A DNA stretch of 64,000 nucleotides from Actinopolyspora lacussalsi subsp. righensis (GTDB lineage Bacteria > Actinomycetota > Actinomycetes > Mycobacteriales > Pseudonocardiaceae). The notes below the pieces were generated by a model. It saw only the letters and a program-made list of their open reading frames with translations, had not been told where the DNA came from and ran no database searches. Shown here in pieces: positions 54,230-63,478 of the stretch. The number at the start of each line of letters is the position of its first letter. The first letter of the stretch is position 1. The stretch is from NCBI RefSeq assembly GCF_900116555.1, contig NZ_FPAT01000003.1, positions 248,001 through 312,000 on the forward strand, in the 5' to 3' direction. The position numbers were made by a program, and so were the translations under genes.

Positions 54230-54409
54230 AGTGCCACCCCGCGCGGAACAACACGTCGAGTCGTGCGGACCTCCGGGATTCACTTGGTTCTCGGGCGGGT
54301 GCGCCTGGGGAAGTGTCGGGGATGGTTCATTCGCTACGCTGCGCGTGGCGCTCTGCCGAGCCGAGGTGGAGGGACAGGACCCGAGCGATTTCGAGGATGG
54401 GGCACGTCA

Positions 54410-55870
54410 GTGGGACGAAGCTCGACGACGCGGCGCCTGCTGGCAGGCTCGGCGACCGCCGTCGCACTGTGCTTGTTGGTGACGGGGTGTTCCCGTCCGA
54501 TCGACGGAATTCCGACCGCCAACGACGAACCGGAGGTCGACACGGTGGCCGGACTGCCCGCCAGTGACGGCCCGAGTGGCCGCAAGCCTGGTGCGGCGGA
54601 CGTGAAGTTGCCGGTGGTCGGGAGCACCGGGGGTGAGATAGACACCCTCGCGGTCGACACTGTCGCCGACGTGCGGGAGTACTGGAAAACGGCCTATCCG
54701 GACACTTTCGACGGCACCGCGTTCCGCCCGATCACACGGCTGGTCTCGTACGATTCCCGGAACACCGACAGGCGCGTCTGCGGACAGCGGCTGGCCGGGT
54801 TGGCGAACGCCTTCTACTGCCCGCGAAGCGACACGATCGCCTGGGACCGCGGGGTACTGCTGCCGAAGCTGCGCGGCACGTTCGGGCAGATCGCCCCGGT
54901 AACCGTGCTGGCGCACGAGATCGGGCACGCGGTACAACACCGGGCGGGCCTCGTGGACGAGGACACACCGACGCTGGTCAGCGAACAACAGGCGGACTGC
55001 TTCGCAGGGGCGTTCTTCCGGCACGCTGCGGAGGGCTCGGCACCACACATCCGCGTGTCGACCGGTAACGGGCTCAACACCGTCATGGGAGTACTCAGCT
55101 ACATCCGGGACGCACCGGGGCGGACCGGCTTCGCGGATCCCCGGGCTCACGGCACCGCCTTCGACCGTGTTTCGGCGTTTCAGTACGGCTTCAGCGACGG
55201 TCCGAGCCGGTGTGCCGAGATAACCGAGAAGTCGGTCACGGAACGAACCACCCAGTTCCACTTCTGGAAGGACAAGCAGGAGTCGGATCTTCCGGTGGAA
55301 GCGGACAACATCCGAGCCGTGGAGCGGAGCCTGCGGAAGGTCTTCAGCGAGACCGGGTTCGCTCCCCCCAGGGTGATCATCGGTCCCCGCTCCTGCGGCG
55401 ATGCCGACGGCACCGAGCCCGTTTCGTACTGCGTGGAGACCAACACCGTCTCGGTCCGGCTGGACGGGCTGCGGGAGATCGCCCAACCACCCACGAACGG
55501 CGAACGCACCTCGGGCTACGGGGACTTCGCCGCCTACGCCCAGCTGGCCTCCCGCTACACCTTGGCCGTGCAGGAATCGGCGGGGTTGTCGCTGCGTGGT
55601 GACGGGGCGGGGCTGCGTACCGCTTGTCTGGTGGGCGCGTGGAGCGGCCTGCTCGTGGAGGACCCGATCGGGCAACGCAATCCGGTCGGCAAGCTGCGAA
55701 TCGCCCCTGGCGACGTCGACGAGGGCGTGGCGGCGCTGCTGGGTGAGGACAGTCTGATCGCAGCGGACATGGCCGGTAGTCAGGCCCCCGCAGGCTTTCC
55801 CCGGGTCGAGGCGTTCCGCATCGGATTCCAACAGGGGATGAGCCCCTGCGCTTCCGAGTACGGCACCTGA
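54410..55870 (+). CDS. Putative neutral zinc metallopeptidase lipoprotein (copy B)
   Basis: 486 residues from GTG 54410. The signal SSTTRRLLAGSATAVALCLLVTGC has a twin-Arg-like n-region and a lipobox with Cys. The peptidase domain has VLAHEIGHAVQHRAG (HExxH, ~residue 165) and SEQQADCFAGAFFRH, plus the shared pattern AFYCPRSDTIAWDRGVLLPKL seen in copy A as AYYCASVDAIAWDR. The C-terminal region holds ESAGLSLRGDGAGLRTACLVG. It is a tandem duplicate of the preceding gene with moderate divergence. Role in envelope proteolysis is inferred. Confidence 0.82.
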   Translation: MGRSSTTRRLLAGSATAVALCLLVTGCSRPIDGIPTANDEPEVDTVAGLPASDGPSGRKPGAADVKLPVVGSTGGEIDTLAVDTVADVREYWKTAYPDTFDGTAFRPITRLVSYDSRNTDRRVCGQRLAGLANAFYCPRSDTIAWDRGVLLPKLRGTFGQIAPVTVLAHEIGHAVQHRAGLVDEDTPTLVSEQQADCFAGAFFRHAAEGSAPHIRVSTGNGLNTVMGVLSYIRDAPGRTGFADPRAHGTAFDRVSAFQYGFSDGPSRCAEITEKSVTERTTQFHFWKDKQESDLPVEADNIRAVERSLRKVFSETGFAPPRVIIGPRSCGDADGTEPVSYCVETNTVSVRLDGLREIAQPPTNGERTSGYGDFAAYAQLASRYTLAVQESAGLSLRGDGAGLRTACLVGAWSGLLVEDPIGQRNPVGKLRIAPGDVDEGVAALLGEDSLIAADMAGSQAPAGFPRVEAFRIGFQQGMSPCASEYGT

Positions 55871-55891
55871 CCGGCGAGTGCTCGTCTCATC

Positions 55892-55939
55892 CCCCTGGAA
55901 CGAGTCCGGTGGCGCCTGCCGCCGAACTCGTTCCAGGGG
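55892..55939 (+). terminator. Strong hairpin terminator after metallopeptidase copy B
   Basis: A 14-base arm (55892-55905) pairs perfectly with 55926-55939, and the enclosed segment adds CGG/CCG pairs. It lies 21 bases after the stop and before the convergent thioredoxin-like gene. Confidence 0.85.
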
Positions 55940-56005
55940 CGGAAGAACCGGGCACCTCGGTCGAGGCACCCCGCGGCTCTCGCGGGGTGTCGTCTCTCGC
56001 GTGGC

Positions 56006-56980
56006 TCAGAAAAGCGCGTTGGCCAACGAGCGCCGCGCGTCGGCGACTCGCTGATCGCCTTCCGGGAACAGGCCGAACATCTCCAGCAGCTCCTCGCGAA
56101 CACGATCGCGGTCCGCACCCGAAGTGCGCCGGACCGTACCGATCAGCCGGTTGAAGGCATCCTCCACGCGCTGTTGCGCCAGTTCGGCATCGGCGGCGGC
56201 GAGCTGTGCCTCGACATCCTCGGGTGCGCTCTCGGCACGCTCGATCGCGCCGGGATCGGCGCTCTCGGCACGGGCGGTGAACCGGACCTGTGCGAGTGCG
56301 GCCTTGGCCTGCTCGTTGTCCGGCTCCGCGTCGAGGATCGACTGATACGCCTGTTCGGCGGCCGCGTACTCACCGCGTTCCAGCGCCTGCTCGGCCGCGG
56401 TGAACCGGGAGTCCTCCTGCTCCTCCTCGGCCGCGCCCGCGCCCTGCTCGGCGGCACTGATACCGGGAAGCTGATCGCGCTGCGAGTCCAGGATGGAACT
56501 GATCCACTGCCGGATCTGTTCCTCCGGCTGCACGCCCTGGAACGCCTCGACCGGCTGCCCACCCGCGATGGCGATCACCGTGGGGATCGACTGGACACCG
56601 AACAGCTGCGCGATCCGCTGGTTGTTGTCCACATCGATGGTGGCCAGTACCCAGGAACCGCCACCCTCGTCGGCGAGCTTTTCCAGAATCGGGGAAAGCT
56701 GCTTGCACGGCTGGCACCAGGTCGCCCACAGGTCGACCACGACCGGCACCTGCATCGACCGGTCGACCACCTCGGCCTGGAAATTGGCCTCGGTGACCTC
56801 GACGACCGAAGCGCCTCCCCCACCGGAGTCACCACCGGCGCCCGAGCCCGCGGACGCGGACTTGGCCTGGGCGTCGGCCCGGTTCTTCAACCCCGACAGG
56901 TCGACCGCCCCTGCCATGGAGGCGGCGGCCGCCGAGCTCTGCGCTGCTTCGGAATTCTGGCGTGGATCAGGCCGTGTCAC
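56006..56980 (-). CDS. Thioredoxin-domain TPR co-chaperone (CnoX/YbbN-like)
   Basis: 324 residues from GTG 56980. A disordered Ala/Gly/Ser N-terminus (residues ~1-55) precedes a thioredoxin domain with active site [15 protein letters not shown] (Cys-Gln-Pro-Cys, ~residue 90) and cis-Pro loop [10 protein letters not shown]. Helical repeats follow ([45 protein letters not shown]), the YbbN/CnoX layout. Such proteins hold unfolded or oxidised clients for chaperones. The CxxC is intact, so it may also reduce disulfides. Confidence 0.93.
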   Translation of the reverse strand: MTRPDPRQNSEAAQSSAAAASMAGAVDLSGLKNRADAQAKSASAGSGAGGDSGGGGASVVEVTEANFQAEVVDRSMQVPVVVDLWATWCQPCKQLSPILEKLADEGGGSWVLATIDVDNNQRIAQLFGVQSIPTVIAIAGGQPVEAFQGVQPEEQIRQWISSILDSQRDQLPGISAAEQGAGAAEEEQEDSRFTAAEQALERGEYAAAEQAYQSILDAEPDNEQAKAALAQVRFTARAESADPGAIERAESAPEDVEAQLAAADAELAQQRVEDAFNRLIGTVRRTSGADRDRVREELLEMFGLFPEGDQRVADARRSLANALF

Positions 56981-57073
56981 ACCCCCATCGTGCCACGTCT
57001 CCAGTAGCAGGCGGTGCACACCCCGACACCCCGGCCCGGCAAGGTGAAGAGCCCGAAATCGATCACAGAATGC

Positions 57074-57101
57074 GTTCGAGCAGGCATTTTATCTCTCGAA
57101 C
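57074..57101. promoter_or_regulatory. GTTCGAG-N14-CTCGAAC inverted repeat upstream of the chaplin-like gene
   Basis: Perfect 7-base arms flanking an AT-rich 14-base stretch (CAGGCATTTTATCT) about 180 bases before the start codon at 57283. Candidate regulator site in the promoter of the small secreted protein. Confidence 0.4.
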
Positions 57102-57282
57102 GAGTTAGCTTTGCTCACTCGATCAGGGGGATCTGACGAAAATCTCTAATCTTCGAACGGGACAGCGTCGAAACCCACTCACGAGTCCGCGAGAGGCGCC
57201 GCACCATGCGGTGCCCCGCAACTCCGTAGGGACTCGATCGGGATTTTTCCCTACCCACAAGTTCGACGAGAGGTATCAGACA

Positions 57283-57540
57283 GTGCGTATTGCAACCCGT
57301 GTTGCCGGTGCAGCAGGCGTCGCCACCCTGGGCATGATGACCATGGGCACGGTCGCGTTCGCCGACACCAAGGACAACGACGGCATCAACGCGGTGGACG
57401 ACAACAACATCAGCGCGGTGCCGATCCAGGCCTGCAACAACAACATCAGCGCCGTCATCGGTGTCACCCTCAACCTGCTGACGGCCCAGAACTCCCAGTG
57501 CGTCAACGCCCCGGTGGTCGACCACCCGCTGTCCAAGTGA
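57283..57540 (+). CDS. Small secreted chaplin-like protein
   Basis: 85 residues from GTG 57283 (GAGAGG upstream). Signal peptide ARVAGAAGVATLGMMTMGTVAFA-like region (residues ~4-28) is cleaved near AFADTKDN. The mature ~57 residues are Asn-rich with two cysteines 22 residues apart (ACNNNISAVIGV, then AQNSQCVNAP), hydrophobic between them. That C...GN/IGV...C pattern resembles chaplin domains of streptomycete aerial hyphae, which form amyloid surface films, but the match is partial. A role at the cell surface is plausible. Confidence 0.55.
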   Translation: MRIATRVAGAAGVATLGMMTMGTVAFADTKDNDGINAVDDNNISAVPIQACNNNISAVIGVTLNLLTAQNSQCVNAPVVDHPLSK

Positions 57541-57881
57541 GCTGACGGAGCTCCGCTGGGCGGCACGAGGAGCGTCCCGATCCGGGAACGTTCCGAGGCC
57601 GCCCCGTGAGTTGGTTGTCCGCCGCGGCGGGTGAATCCGCCTCGCATCCGGTGAACCACGGATGCGGTCGGCGTCCTCACGGACCCGGGACGCCACGAAC
57701 GACGGGGATTCGCACCCCGTCGCGGCGGACACTTCACACGGCACGCGCGTCCCCGCGGCGCGCGTGCCGATGGCCGGTTCTGATCGTCCGATAGTCGGCT
57801 ACCCGGCTTTTTGGCTGTCCGGCTTTGGCTGTCCGGCTTTTGGTCGCCCGCCCCGCTCGGCCGAACCATCGGGATCGACTC
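57541..57881. other. Intergenic region downstream of the chaplin-like gene
   Basis: No gene is supported in 341 bases. It includes a short imperfect tandem repeat at 57803-57843. Some hairpin-forming GC-rich sequence follows the stop. Confidence 0.4.
57803..57843 (+). repeat. Imperfect tandem repeat, GGCTGTCC-rich
   Basis: A unit of about 14 bases (CGGCTTTxGGCTGTC) occurs about three times in succession (CGGCTTTTTGGCTGTC, CGGCTTTGGCTGTC, CGGCTTTTGG). No coding or known regulatory role is evident. Confidence 0.7.
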
Positions 57882-58187
57882 TCAGCTGCCGCCTTCGAGC
57901 CGCTGCTCGACGCGCTCGACCTTCTCCCGGAGTTGGTCGGTGTGACCCGGCCGGATGTCGGCCTTGATCACCAGACTCGTGCGGGGTGCCCTGGACGACA
58001 CGGCCTCGGTGGCACGCCGAACCACGTCCATCACCTCCTCCCACTCGCCTTCAACGGTGGTGAACATGGCGTTCGTCTCGTGCGGTAACCCGGAGTCGCG
58101 CACGATCCGCACCGCCTCCGCGACAGCGGCACTCACGCTGTCGGAGTCCCCCGCTCCGGAGGGGGCCACGCTGAATGCGACCAACAT
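57882..58187 (-). CDS. MTH1187-family thiamine-binding protein
   Basis: 101 residues. The ferredoxin-like DUF77 fold opens [29 protein letters not shown], with [23 protein letters not shown] (~residue 39) and [19 protein letters not shown] (~74). Family members bind thiamine or thiamine phosphates and are found near thiamine genes in some bacteria. Here it stands alone, convergent with the chaplin-like region and divergent from the MarR gene. Confidence 0.9.
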   Translation of the reverse strand: MLVAFSVAPSGAGDSDSVSAAVAEAVRIVRDSGLPHETNAMFTTVEGEWEEVMDVVRRATEAVSSRAPRTSLVIKADIRPGHTDQLREKVERVEQRLEGGS

Positions 58188-58358
58188 GTGTGTTTCTCCT
58201 GACTACGAAGTCTCGTTTCCATCGGGCTTCGCGGAGCGGTACCGCGACGAACCTACCGGCACCGCCTGGCGCACGTGTCGGACACGCGCCGACCACGGCT
58301 GCGGCGAACACCCCACATCGCCCGTTCGTGCAACAGCACGCTGCTAGCGTCGAATGCC

Positions 58359-58859
58359 ATGAGCCCCCGCCAACCGCTGCCTTTCGATCCCATAGCTCGC
58401 GCGGCCGAGACCTGGTCGCAACGTATCGGTCCTTCGTCGACGATGGCCGCGGTGACCAGCATCATGCGGGTCCAGCAAATCCTGCAGTCGGCGGTCGACT
58501 CGGCACTGCGGCCGCACAACCTGACTTTCGCCCGCTACGAGGCGCTCGTGCTGCTGTCATTCTCCCGGCAGGGAAGCCTTCCGATGCGTGTCATGGGGGA
58601 CCGGCTGCAACTGCACCCGACCAGTGTCACCAACATCGTCGATCGGCTGGAAGCCGACGAACTGGTGCGACGCGTCCCCCATCCGACCGATCGACGTACG
58701 ACGCTGGTGGAGATTACCGAACACGGCCGCACGGTGACGGACAAGGCCACGGAATCGGTCACCGACATCGACTTCGGACTCTCGGGCATCACCGAACGAC
58801 AGACACAGCAGCTCACCGAGCTGCTCGGCAAGGTCAGACAGGCTTCCGGGGACTTCTGA
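58359..58859 (+). CDS. MarR-family transcriptional regulator
   Basis: 166 residues from ATG 58359. Winged HTH: LTFARYEALVLLSFSRQGSLPM (~residue 58), RLQLHPTSVTNIVDRLEADELV recognition helix and wing (~85) with VPHPTDRRTTLVEITEHG, the canonical MarR D-x-R-x6 wing. Dimerisation helices at both ends. It probably controls a nearby or its own promoter; no obvious target gene adjoins (the next gene is a convergent DUF3817 gene). Confidence 0.92.
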   Translation: MSPRQPLPFDPIARAAETWSQRIGPSSTMAAVTSIMRVQQILQSAVDSALRPHNLTFARYEALVLLSFSRQGSLPMRVMGDRLQLHPTSVTNIVDRLEADELVRRVPHPTDRRTTLVEITEHGRTVTDKATESVTDIDFGLSGITERQTQQLTELLGKVRQASGDF

Positions 58860-59086
58860 CCGGATTCCTCCGGCTCGGTCGTCCGAAGCTCGTCGAGCGG
58901 AACCACCCGGCGATTCCCACTCCCCGATGCGGAGTCATCGAGTGGGCACGGTCCCGGCAACCCCGGAGCCGTGTCACAGCTCCCGGCTGTTCGCCCCCAC
59001 GAGGGGCCGGAACACCGCGGGCCGAAGCCGCCGTGCGGCGACCCACCGTTCCGCGACCGGAAACGGCCACGCACGTCACGCCCCGG

Positions 59087-59446
59087 TCAGTTCAACGCAC
59101 GCAACGCGCCGACCAGCCTCGACAACGACGTGGGACCCAACGGTTCCGGTGTGGTGAGCAGTCCGCGTCGCAGCGCCCAGCGCTCGAAAACCACCGATCC
59201 GAACGGCGGGACCGAAGCGATCAGGGCGAGCACCAGCACCCGGAAACTCCATCGCAGCGGCCCGTACATCACCAGGCTGACGACTACGTAAGCGGTGAAC
59301 ACCAGACCGTGAATCCATCCCGTGACGGTCACGGCCTCGGGAAAGCCGAACCCGTACTTGAGCACCATCGCGAGCAGCAACCCGGCCCACGAGACGGCCT
59401 CGGCGACCGCGATCAGTCGGAACCATCCGACACCAGTCCTGAGCAC
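59087..59446 (-). CDS. DUF3817 integral membrane protein (second copy)
   Basis: 119 residues from GTG 59446. Three helices with family features: WFRLIAVAEAVSWAGLLLAMVLKYGFG (~5), TGWIHGLVFTAYVVVSLVMYGPLRWSF (~42) and LALIASVPPFGSVVFERWALRRGLL (~74). A paralog of the ctaB-coupled DUF3817 gene at 13819. It stands alone here, divergent from dinB with about 113 bases between start codons. Confidence 0.85.
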   Translation of the reverse strand: MLRTGVGWFRLIAVAEAVSWAGLLLAMVLKYGFGFPEAVTVTGWIHGLVFTAYVVVSLVMYGPLRWSFRVLVLALIASVPPFGSVVFERWALRRGLLTTPEPLGPTSLSRLVGALRALN

Positions 59447-59559
59447 GATCTCACCATATCGTGGGAGCCGCCCGCTCCGATGTCCGGTATGCACCGGTGT
59501 GGGTACGACACGGGCGCACCGGACTGGTCGTTGTCGGTGGAATTTCGTTCAATGAAGGC

Positions 59560-60906
59560 ATGACTCGTTGGGTGCTGCACTTGGACATGGACGCTTTCTA
59601 CGCGTCCGTGGAACAGCTCACCCGCCCAACGCTGCGCGAACGGGCCGTGCTAGTCGGTGGAACGGGGCCGCGCGGCACCGTGGCGGGAGCCAGCTATCCG
59701 GCGAGGAAGTACGGAGCTCGCTCCGCCATGCCCATGTCGGAGGCCAGACGCCGGTGCCGCACCGCGGTGGTGCTGCCGCCGCGTTTCCGGCTCTACCGGG
59801 AGGTGAGCGAGCGTGTCTTCACGATAGTCAGGCAGCTTTCCGAGCGGTTCGAGCAGGTTTCGATCGACGAGGCGTTCCTGGAGCCGATCGAGTTGACCGG
59901 GTCCGCTCCGGAAGTCGTGGCGGAGTTCGCGGAAGCCCTCCGTGCCCGGGTGGCCACCGAGGTCGGAGTGCCCGCCTCCGTCGGGGCGGGATCGGGCAAG
60001 CAACTGGCCAAGATCGCCTCGGGAATGGCGAAACCGGACGGCTCGATGGTTGTTCCCCCCGACGAGGAGCGGGAGCTGTTGGCCGAGCTGCCGGTACGCC
60101 GCCTGTGGGGCATCGGCCCCATCGGTGAATCCAAACTGCGCCGTATCGGGGTGCAGACGATCGGTGAACTCGCGGCGTTGAAACTCGGCGACGTGACCTC
60201 GTTGCTGGGGCAGGCGCACGGCACCGAACTGCACGAACTGGCGCACGGCATCGACGAGCGGGCCGTGACCGAACGAGCCGAGGCCAAACAGGTCAGTGCC
60301 GAGACGACCTTCGACACCGACCACACGGAGCCGGCCGTGCTGGCGGAGGAGATAGTCGGCATGGCCGAAGCCGCCCATCGACGGCTGGTGGCCTCCGAAC
60401 GCGCGGCACGCACCATCACCCTGAAGGTGCGCGACGCCGACTTCAGCACCATCAGCCGCTCCGAAACGCTGTCCTCGGCCACCACCGAACGCGAGGAACT
60501 GGTGGCGGCCGCGCGACGGTTGGCCGGAATCGCGGTCAGTCCCGGCGTGCCCGTGCGACTGGTCGGGGTCTCGTACTCGGGACTGACCGTCGCCGAACAG
60601 GCCACCCTGTTCCGGGTTCCCGAGACCGACGAGAGCGAACGCCCACCCGCCTCCTCGGAACCACCACCCCGCTCACCCACGCCCCCCGCCACCGCCGAGG
60701 GACGGCAGTGGCGCCAGGGCGACGATGTGAGCCACCCCAGCTGGGGTCACGGCTGGGTGCAGGGTTGCGGCCACGGACGCGTGAGCGTGCGGTTCGAGAC
60801 GTCCATCACCGGCCCCGGGAGGATGCGTACCTTCGACAGCGGGGATCACGAACTGGTGACAGCGGACCCGCTCGACAGTCTCGGCGGAAGCGGTGAACCG
60901 GCCTGA
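59560..60906 (+). CDS. dinB: DNA polymerase IV (DinB), Y-family
   Basis: 448 residues from ATG 59560. Error-prone translesion polymerase. Catalytic motifs: LHLDMDAFYASVEQL (first Asp, ~residue 6), FEQVSIDEAFLEP (Asp-Glu pair, ~103) and the VGAGSGKQLAKIASGMAKPDG palm-finger motif (~143). A thumb HhH RLWGIGPIGESKLRRIGVQTIGEL (~182) and little finger follow. QATLF near residue 347 may be the beta-clamp motif. The C-terminal ~60 residues (WRQGDDVSHPSWGHGWVQG...) are an extra domain found in actinobacterial DinB. No LexA box seen. Confidence 0.95.
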   Translation: MTRWVLHLDMDAFYASVEQLTRPTLRERAVLVGGTGPRGTVAGASYPARKYGARSAMPMSEARRRCRTAVVLPPRFRLYREVSERVFTIVRQLSERFEQVSIDEAFLEPIELTGSAPEVVAEFAEALRARVATEVGVPASVGAGSGKQLAKIASGMAKPDGSMVVPPDEERELLAELPVRRLWGIGPIGESKLRRIGVQTIGELAALKLGDVTSLLGQAHGTELHELAHGIDERAVTERAEAKQVSAETTFDTDHTEPAVLAEEIVGMAEAAHRRLVASERAARTITLKVRDADFSTISRSETLSSATTEREELVAAARRLAGIAVSPGVPVRLVGVSYSGLTVAEQATLFRVPETDESERPPASSEPPPRSPTPPATAEGRQWRQGDDVSHPSWGHGWVQGCGHGRVSVRFETSITGPGRMRTFDSGDHELVTADPLDSLGGSGEPA

Positions 60907-61031
60907 CCGCTCTGCCGCCGACCGGCGCGCCGGGGGGCCGGGTCCGGTTCCCCCGTGCGCCGAACCCCGTACGCCGAACCCCGTGCTCCGCTGCGCTCAC
61001 CGCGGCGCTTCGATGATCGTTCCGGCTTCGG

Positions 61032-61049
61032 CGATTTCGCGAGAAATCG
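61032..61049. repeat. R2 palindromic repeat, copy 2
   Basis: Identical to the 18-mer at 20198-20215 (CGATTTC-GCGA-GAAATCG) and also followed by ACGC. It lies in the convergent gap between dinB and the membrane PH-like gene. Confidence 0.65.
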
Positions 61050-61144
61050 ACGCGGATTCGGTGCTGCCGGTGCCGAACCCCTGCCACTCTCGCAGCCGCC
61101 ACCAGCACCGTCACGCAGACCGACCGGTGACGTTGTGAACGGAG

Positions 61145-61981
61145 TCAGGTTTCGGGTGTCGGGGGCCGCCTGCGGTAGTTCCCCACCCAGACGCGCGGCG
61201 CGGCGGCCTGCACGGCCTGCTCCAACCGCTTGGGAAGCCTGCTCAGCACCGGCAGGTGGAATCGGTAACGCACCGAGGGAAGTCCCTGCATGGGCGGGGT
61301 CTCCTCGACCCGCCAGCGCTCCAGCTCGGGATGCCTGCCGGGAAACGCGGAATCCGCGGGGAACAGTTCCAGACAACGCCGACGCTCGGGGTGCACCAGC
61401 CTGCGGTTCTCGATCGGGCGCAGCGAACCGATCCCGGCAGCCGCTACCTCGTCCCAGGGCACCGCGAACACCTCACCACTGGTGCGGGGGCAGATGCCGC
61501 GCTGGTCCACCAGGAACCCGCGACCGCTCAACGACCCCTTGGCCGAGGTGATGAACCAGACGAAACAGACCCCGAACACGAGCTGCCAGATCCACAGCCA
61601 CACCCCTCCGGGGGAATCGACCAGCGCCGCCGCGCACAACACGGTCAGGAAACCGCTGATACCACCGCCGACCGCGAGATTGCGGAAGGCCGCGGCGCTG
61701 ACGTCGATGTCACGGGCGTGCTCGCCGAGCAACACGGCCCGACCGCCCGCACGTTCCGGGCCCGCGCTGGTCGGGTCACCACCCGCTCGTCGCTGCACCC
61801 GGGTGGACGGATAGGCGTCCTGCCTGGTGCTCCCGGGGGCGGACGGCGGAGTGGGCTCCCCCGGCGGGACGTTGCGACGTTCCACGACCGTTTCCTGCTG
61901 TGGAACCGTACGGCGTGGGGCCGTCTTTCCCTCCGGATCCACACGATCGGCGCGTTGCCATCCCCCGGGTAGCCACTTCAT
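61145..61981 (-). CDS. Membrane protein with PH-like domain (unknown function)
   Basis: 278 residues from ATG 61981. N-terminal ~95 residues are disordered (Pro/Arg/Thr-rich). Two membrane helices follow (AFRNLAVGGGISGFLTVLCAAALVDS and VWLWIWQLVFGVCFVWFITSA, residues ~97-142). The C-terminal soluble part has GRGFLVDQRGICPRTSGEVFAVPWDEVAAAGIGSL, a beta-sheet start typical of bacterial PH-like domains. Convergent with dinB. No enzymatic motif. Confidence 0.7.
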   Translation of the reverse strand: MKWLPGGWQRADRVDPEGKTAPRRTVPQQETVVERRNVPPGEPTPPSAPGSTRQDAYPSTRVQRRAGGDPTSAGPERAGGRAVLLGEHARDIDVSAAAFRNLAVGGGISGFLTVLCAAALVDSPGGVWLWIWQLVFGVCFVWFITSAKGSLSGRGFLVDQRGICPRTSGEVFAVPWDEVAAAGIGSLRPIENRRLVHPERRRCLELFPADSAFPGRHPELERWRVEETPPMQGLPSVRYRFHLPVLSRLPKRLEQAVQAAAPRVWVGNYRRRPPTPET

Positions 61982-62070
61982 GGCGCCAGAATATCCTCAC
62001 CAGCGGTGTTCAGGTGTCACGGACCGCCGCTGGAACGCACCGACGGTCGCGTGAACCCGATCACGTCCGA

Positions 62071-63258
62071 TCAGCTACGCGGCGCGTGCAGCAGCAGGGC
62101 GTCACCCTGTCCGCCACCGCCGCACAGCGCGGCGACACCGTCGCCGCCCCCTCGCCGATCGAGCTCGAGGGCCAGGTGCAACGCGAGTCGCGCTCCCGAC
62201 ATGCCGATGGGATGCCCGAGCGCGATCGCTCCTCCGTTGACGTTGACCTTTTCCTCGTCGATCCCCAGCACCTCGGTGGAAACGATCCCCACGGCGGCGA
62301 ACGCCTCGTTGATCTCGACCAGGTCGAGGTCGGTCGGTGCCACTCCCGCACGGTGGCAGGCCCGGTTGATCGCGTTGGAGGGCTGCTCGTGCAGACTGGC
62401 GTCCGGCCCAGAGACCACGCCGTGCCTGCCGATCTCGACGAGCCAGTCGAGCCCCAGCTCCTCGGCTTTGGACTTGCGCATCACCACCACGGCCGCGGCC
62501 CCGTCCGAGATCTGCGAAGCCGTCCCTGCCGTGATCGTGCCGTCCGGGTCGAAGGCGGGGCGCAGTTTGCCGAGGCCCTCCGCCGTGGTGTCACCGCGGA
62601 TTCCCTCGTCGCTGTCGACGATCACCGGGTCGCCCTTGCGGCGCGGCACTGTCACCGGCGCGATCTCCTCCGCGAACACACCGCGTTCGGCGGCTGCCGC
62701 GGCCCGCTGGTGCGACCGTGCGGCGAACTCGTCCTGCCGGGCACGGGTCAACCCGTAACGACCGTTGTGCTTCTCGGTGGAGGCCCCCATCGCGACCTGG
62801 TCGAACGAGCAGAACAGCCCGTCATGGGCCATGTGGTCGAGCATCCGCACGTCGCCGTACTTGAAACCCTCCCGCGAATCACCCAGCAGGTGCGGCGCCC
62901 GCGTCATGGATTCCTGCCCGCCCGCCACGACGACGTCGAACTCACCGGCACGGATCTGCTGATCGGCCAACGCGATCGCGTCCAGCCCGGAGAGACAGAC
63001 CTTGTTGACGGTCAACGCGGGAACGTCCATGCCGATGCCCGCCGCCACGGCCGCCTGCCTGGCCGGGATCTGTCCGGCACCTGCCGTGAGCACCTGCCCC
63101 ATGATCGTGTACTCGACCTGCTCCGGAGCGACCCCGGAACGGCGCAGCGCCTCGGCTATGGCGATCCCACCGAGCTGGGCGCCGGAGAAGTCCTTCAGCG
63201 AGCCCAACAGCCTGCCCATGGGGGTACGGGCCCCGGCTACGATCACGGAACTTTCCAC
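62071..63258 (-). CDS. Thiolase (acetyl-CoA acetyltransferase)
   Basis: 395 residues from GTG 63258 with GGAGG five bases upstream. Catalytic triad: Cys in [12 protein letters not shown] (~residue 90), His in [16 protein letters not shown] (~352) and Cys in [10 protein letters not shown] (~383), plus NEAFAAV (~322). It performs Claisen condensation or thiolytic cleavage of acyl-CoA, in beta-oxidation or acetoacetyl-CoA/PHB synthesis. It lies divergent from the methylmalonyl-CoA epimerase gene with 220 bases between starts. Confidence 0.95.
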   Translation of the reverse strand: MESSVIVAGARTPMGRLLGSLKDFSGAQLGGIAIAEALRRSGVAPEQVEYTIMGQVLTAGAGQIPARQAAVAAGIGMDVPALTVNKVCLSGLDAIALADQQIRAGEFDVVVAGGQESMTRAPHLLGDSREGFKYGDVRMLDHMAHDGLFCSFDQVAMGASTEKHNGRYGLTRARQDEFAARSHQRAAAAAERGVFAEEIAPVTVPRRKGDPVIVDSDEGIRGDTTAEGLGKLRPAFDPDGTITAGTASQISDGAAAVVVMRKSKAEELGLDWLVEIGRHGVVSGPDASLHEQPSNAINRACHRAGVAPTDLDLVEINEAFAAVGIVSTEVLGIDEEKVNVNGGAIALGHPIGMSGARLALHLALELDRRGGGDGVAALCGGGGQGDALLLHAPRS

Positions 63259-63478
63259 GGCTGCCTCCGATGCGGTGTAGGGAAGTCTTGGGTAACGAAC
63301 GGTCCGCCGGGTCGACATCGGTCGGGCGGTCGACCACGGTTGTCCCCCGTCCGGCCACCATGATGAACCGTGCCGACCGGCGGAACCATACCTGCACGGA
63401 ACCGCACGACCCGCTGTGAGACGAAGCACACCGCTGTGACGTTTCCACCGTGCCGCACCGGCGGGTTAGGGTGCCGCC

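Noticed and set aside
61900-63363. 487-residue plus-strand open frame
   Set aside because: Antisense to thiolase.
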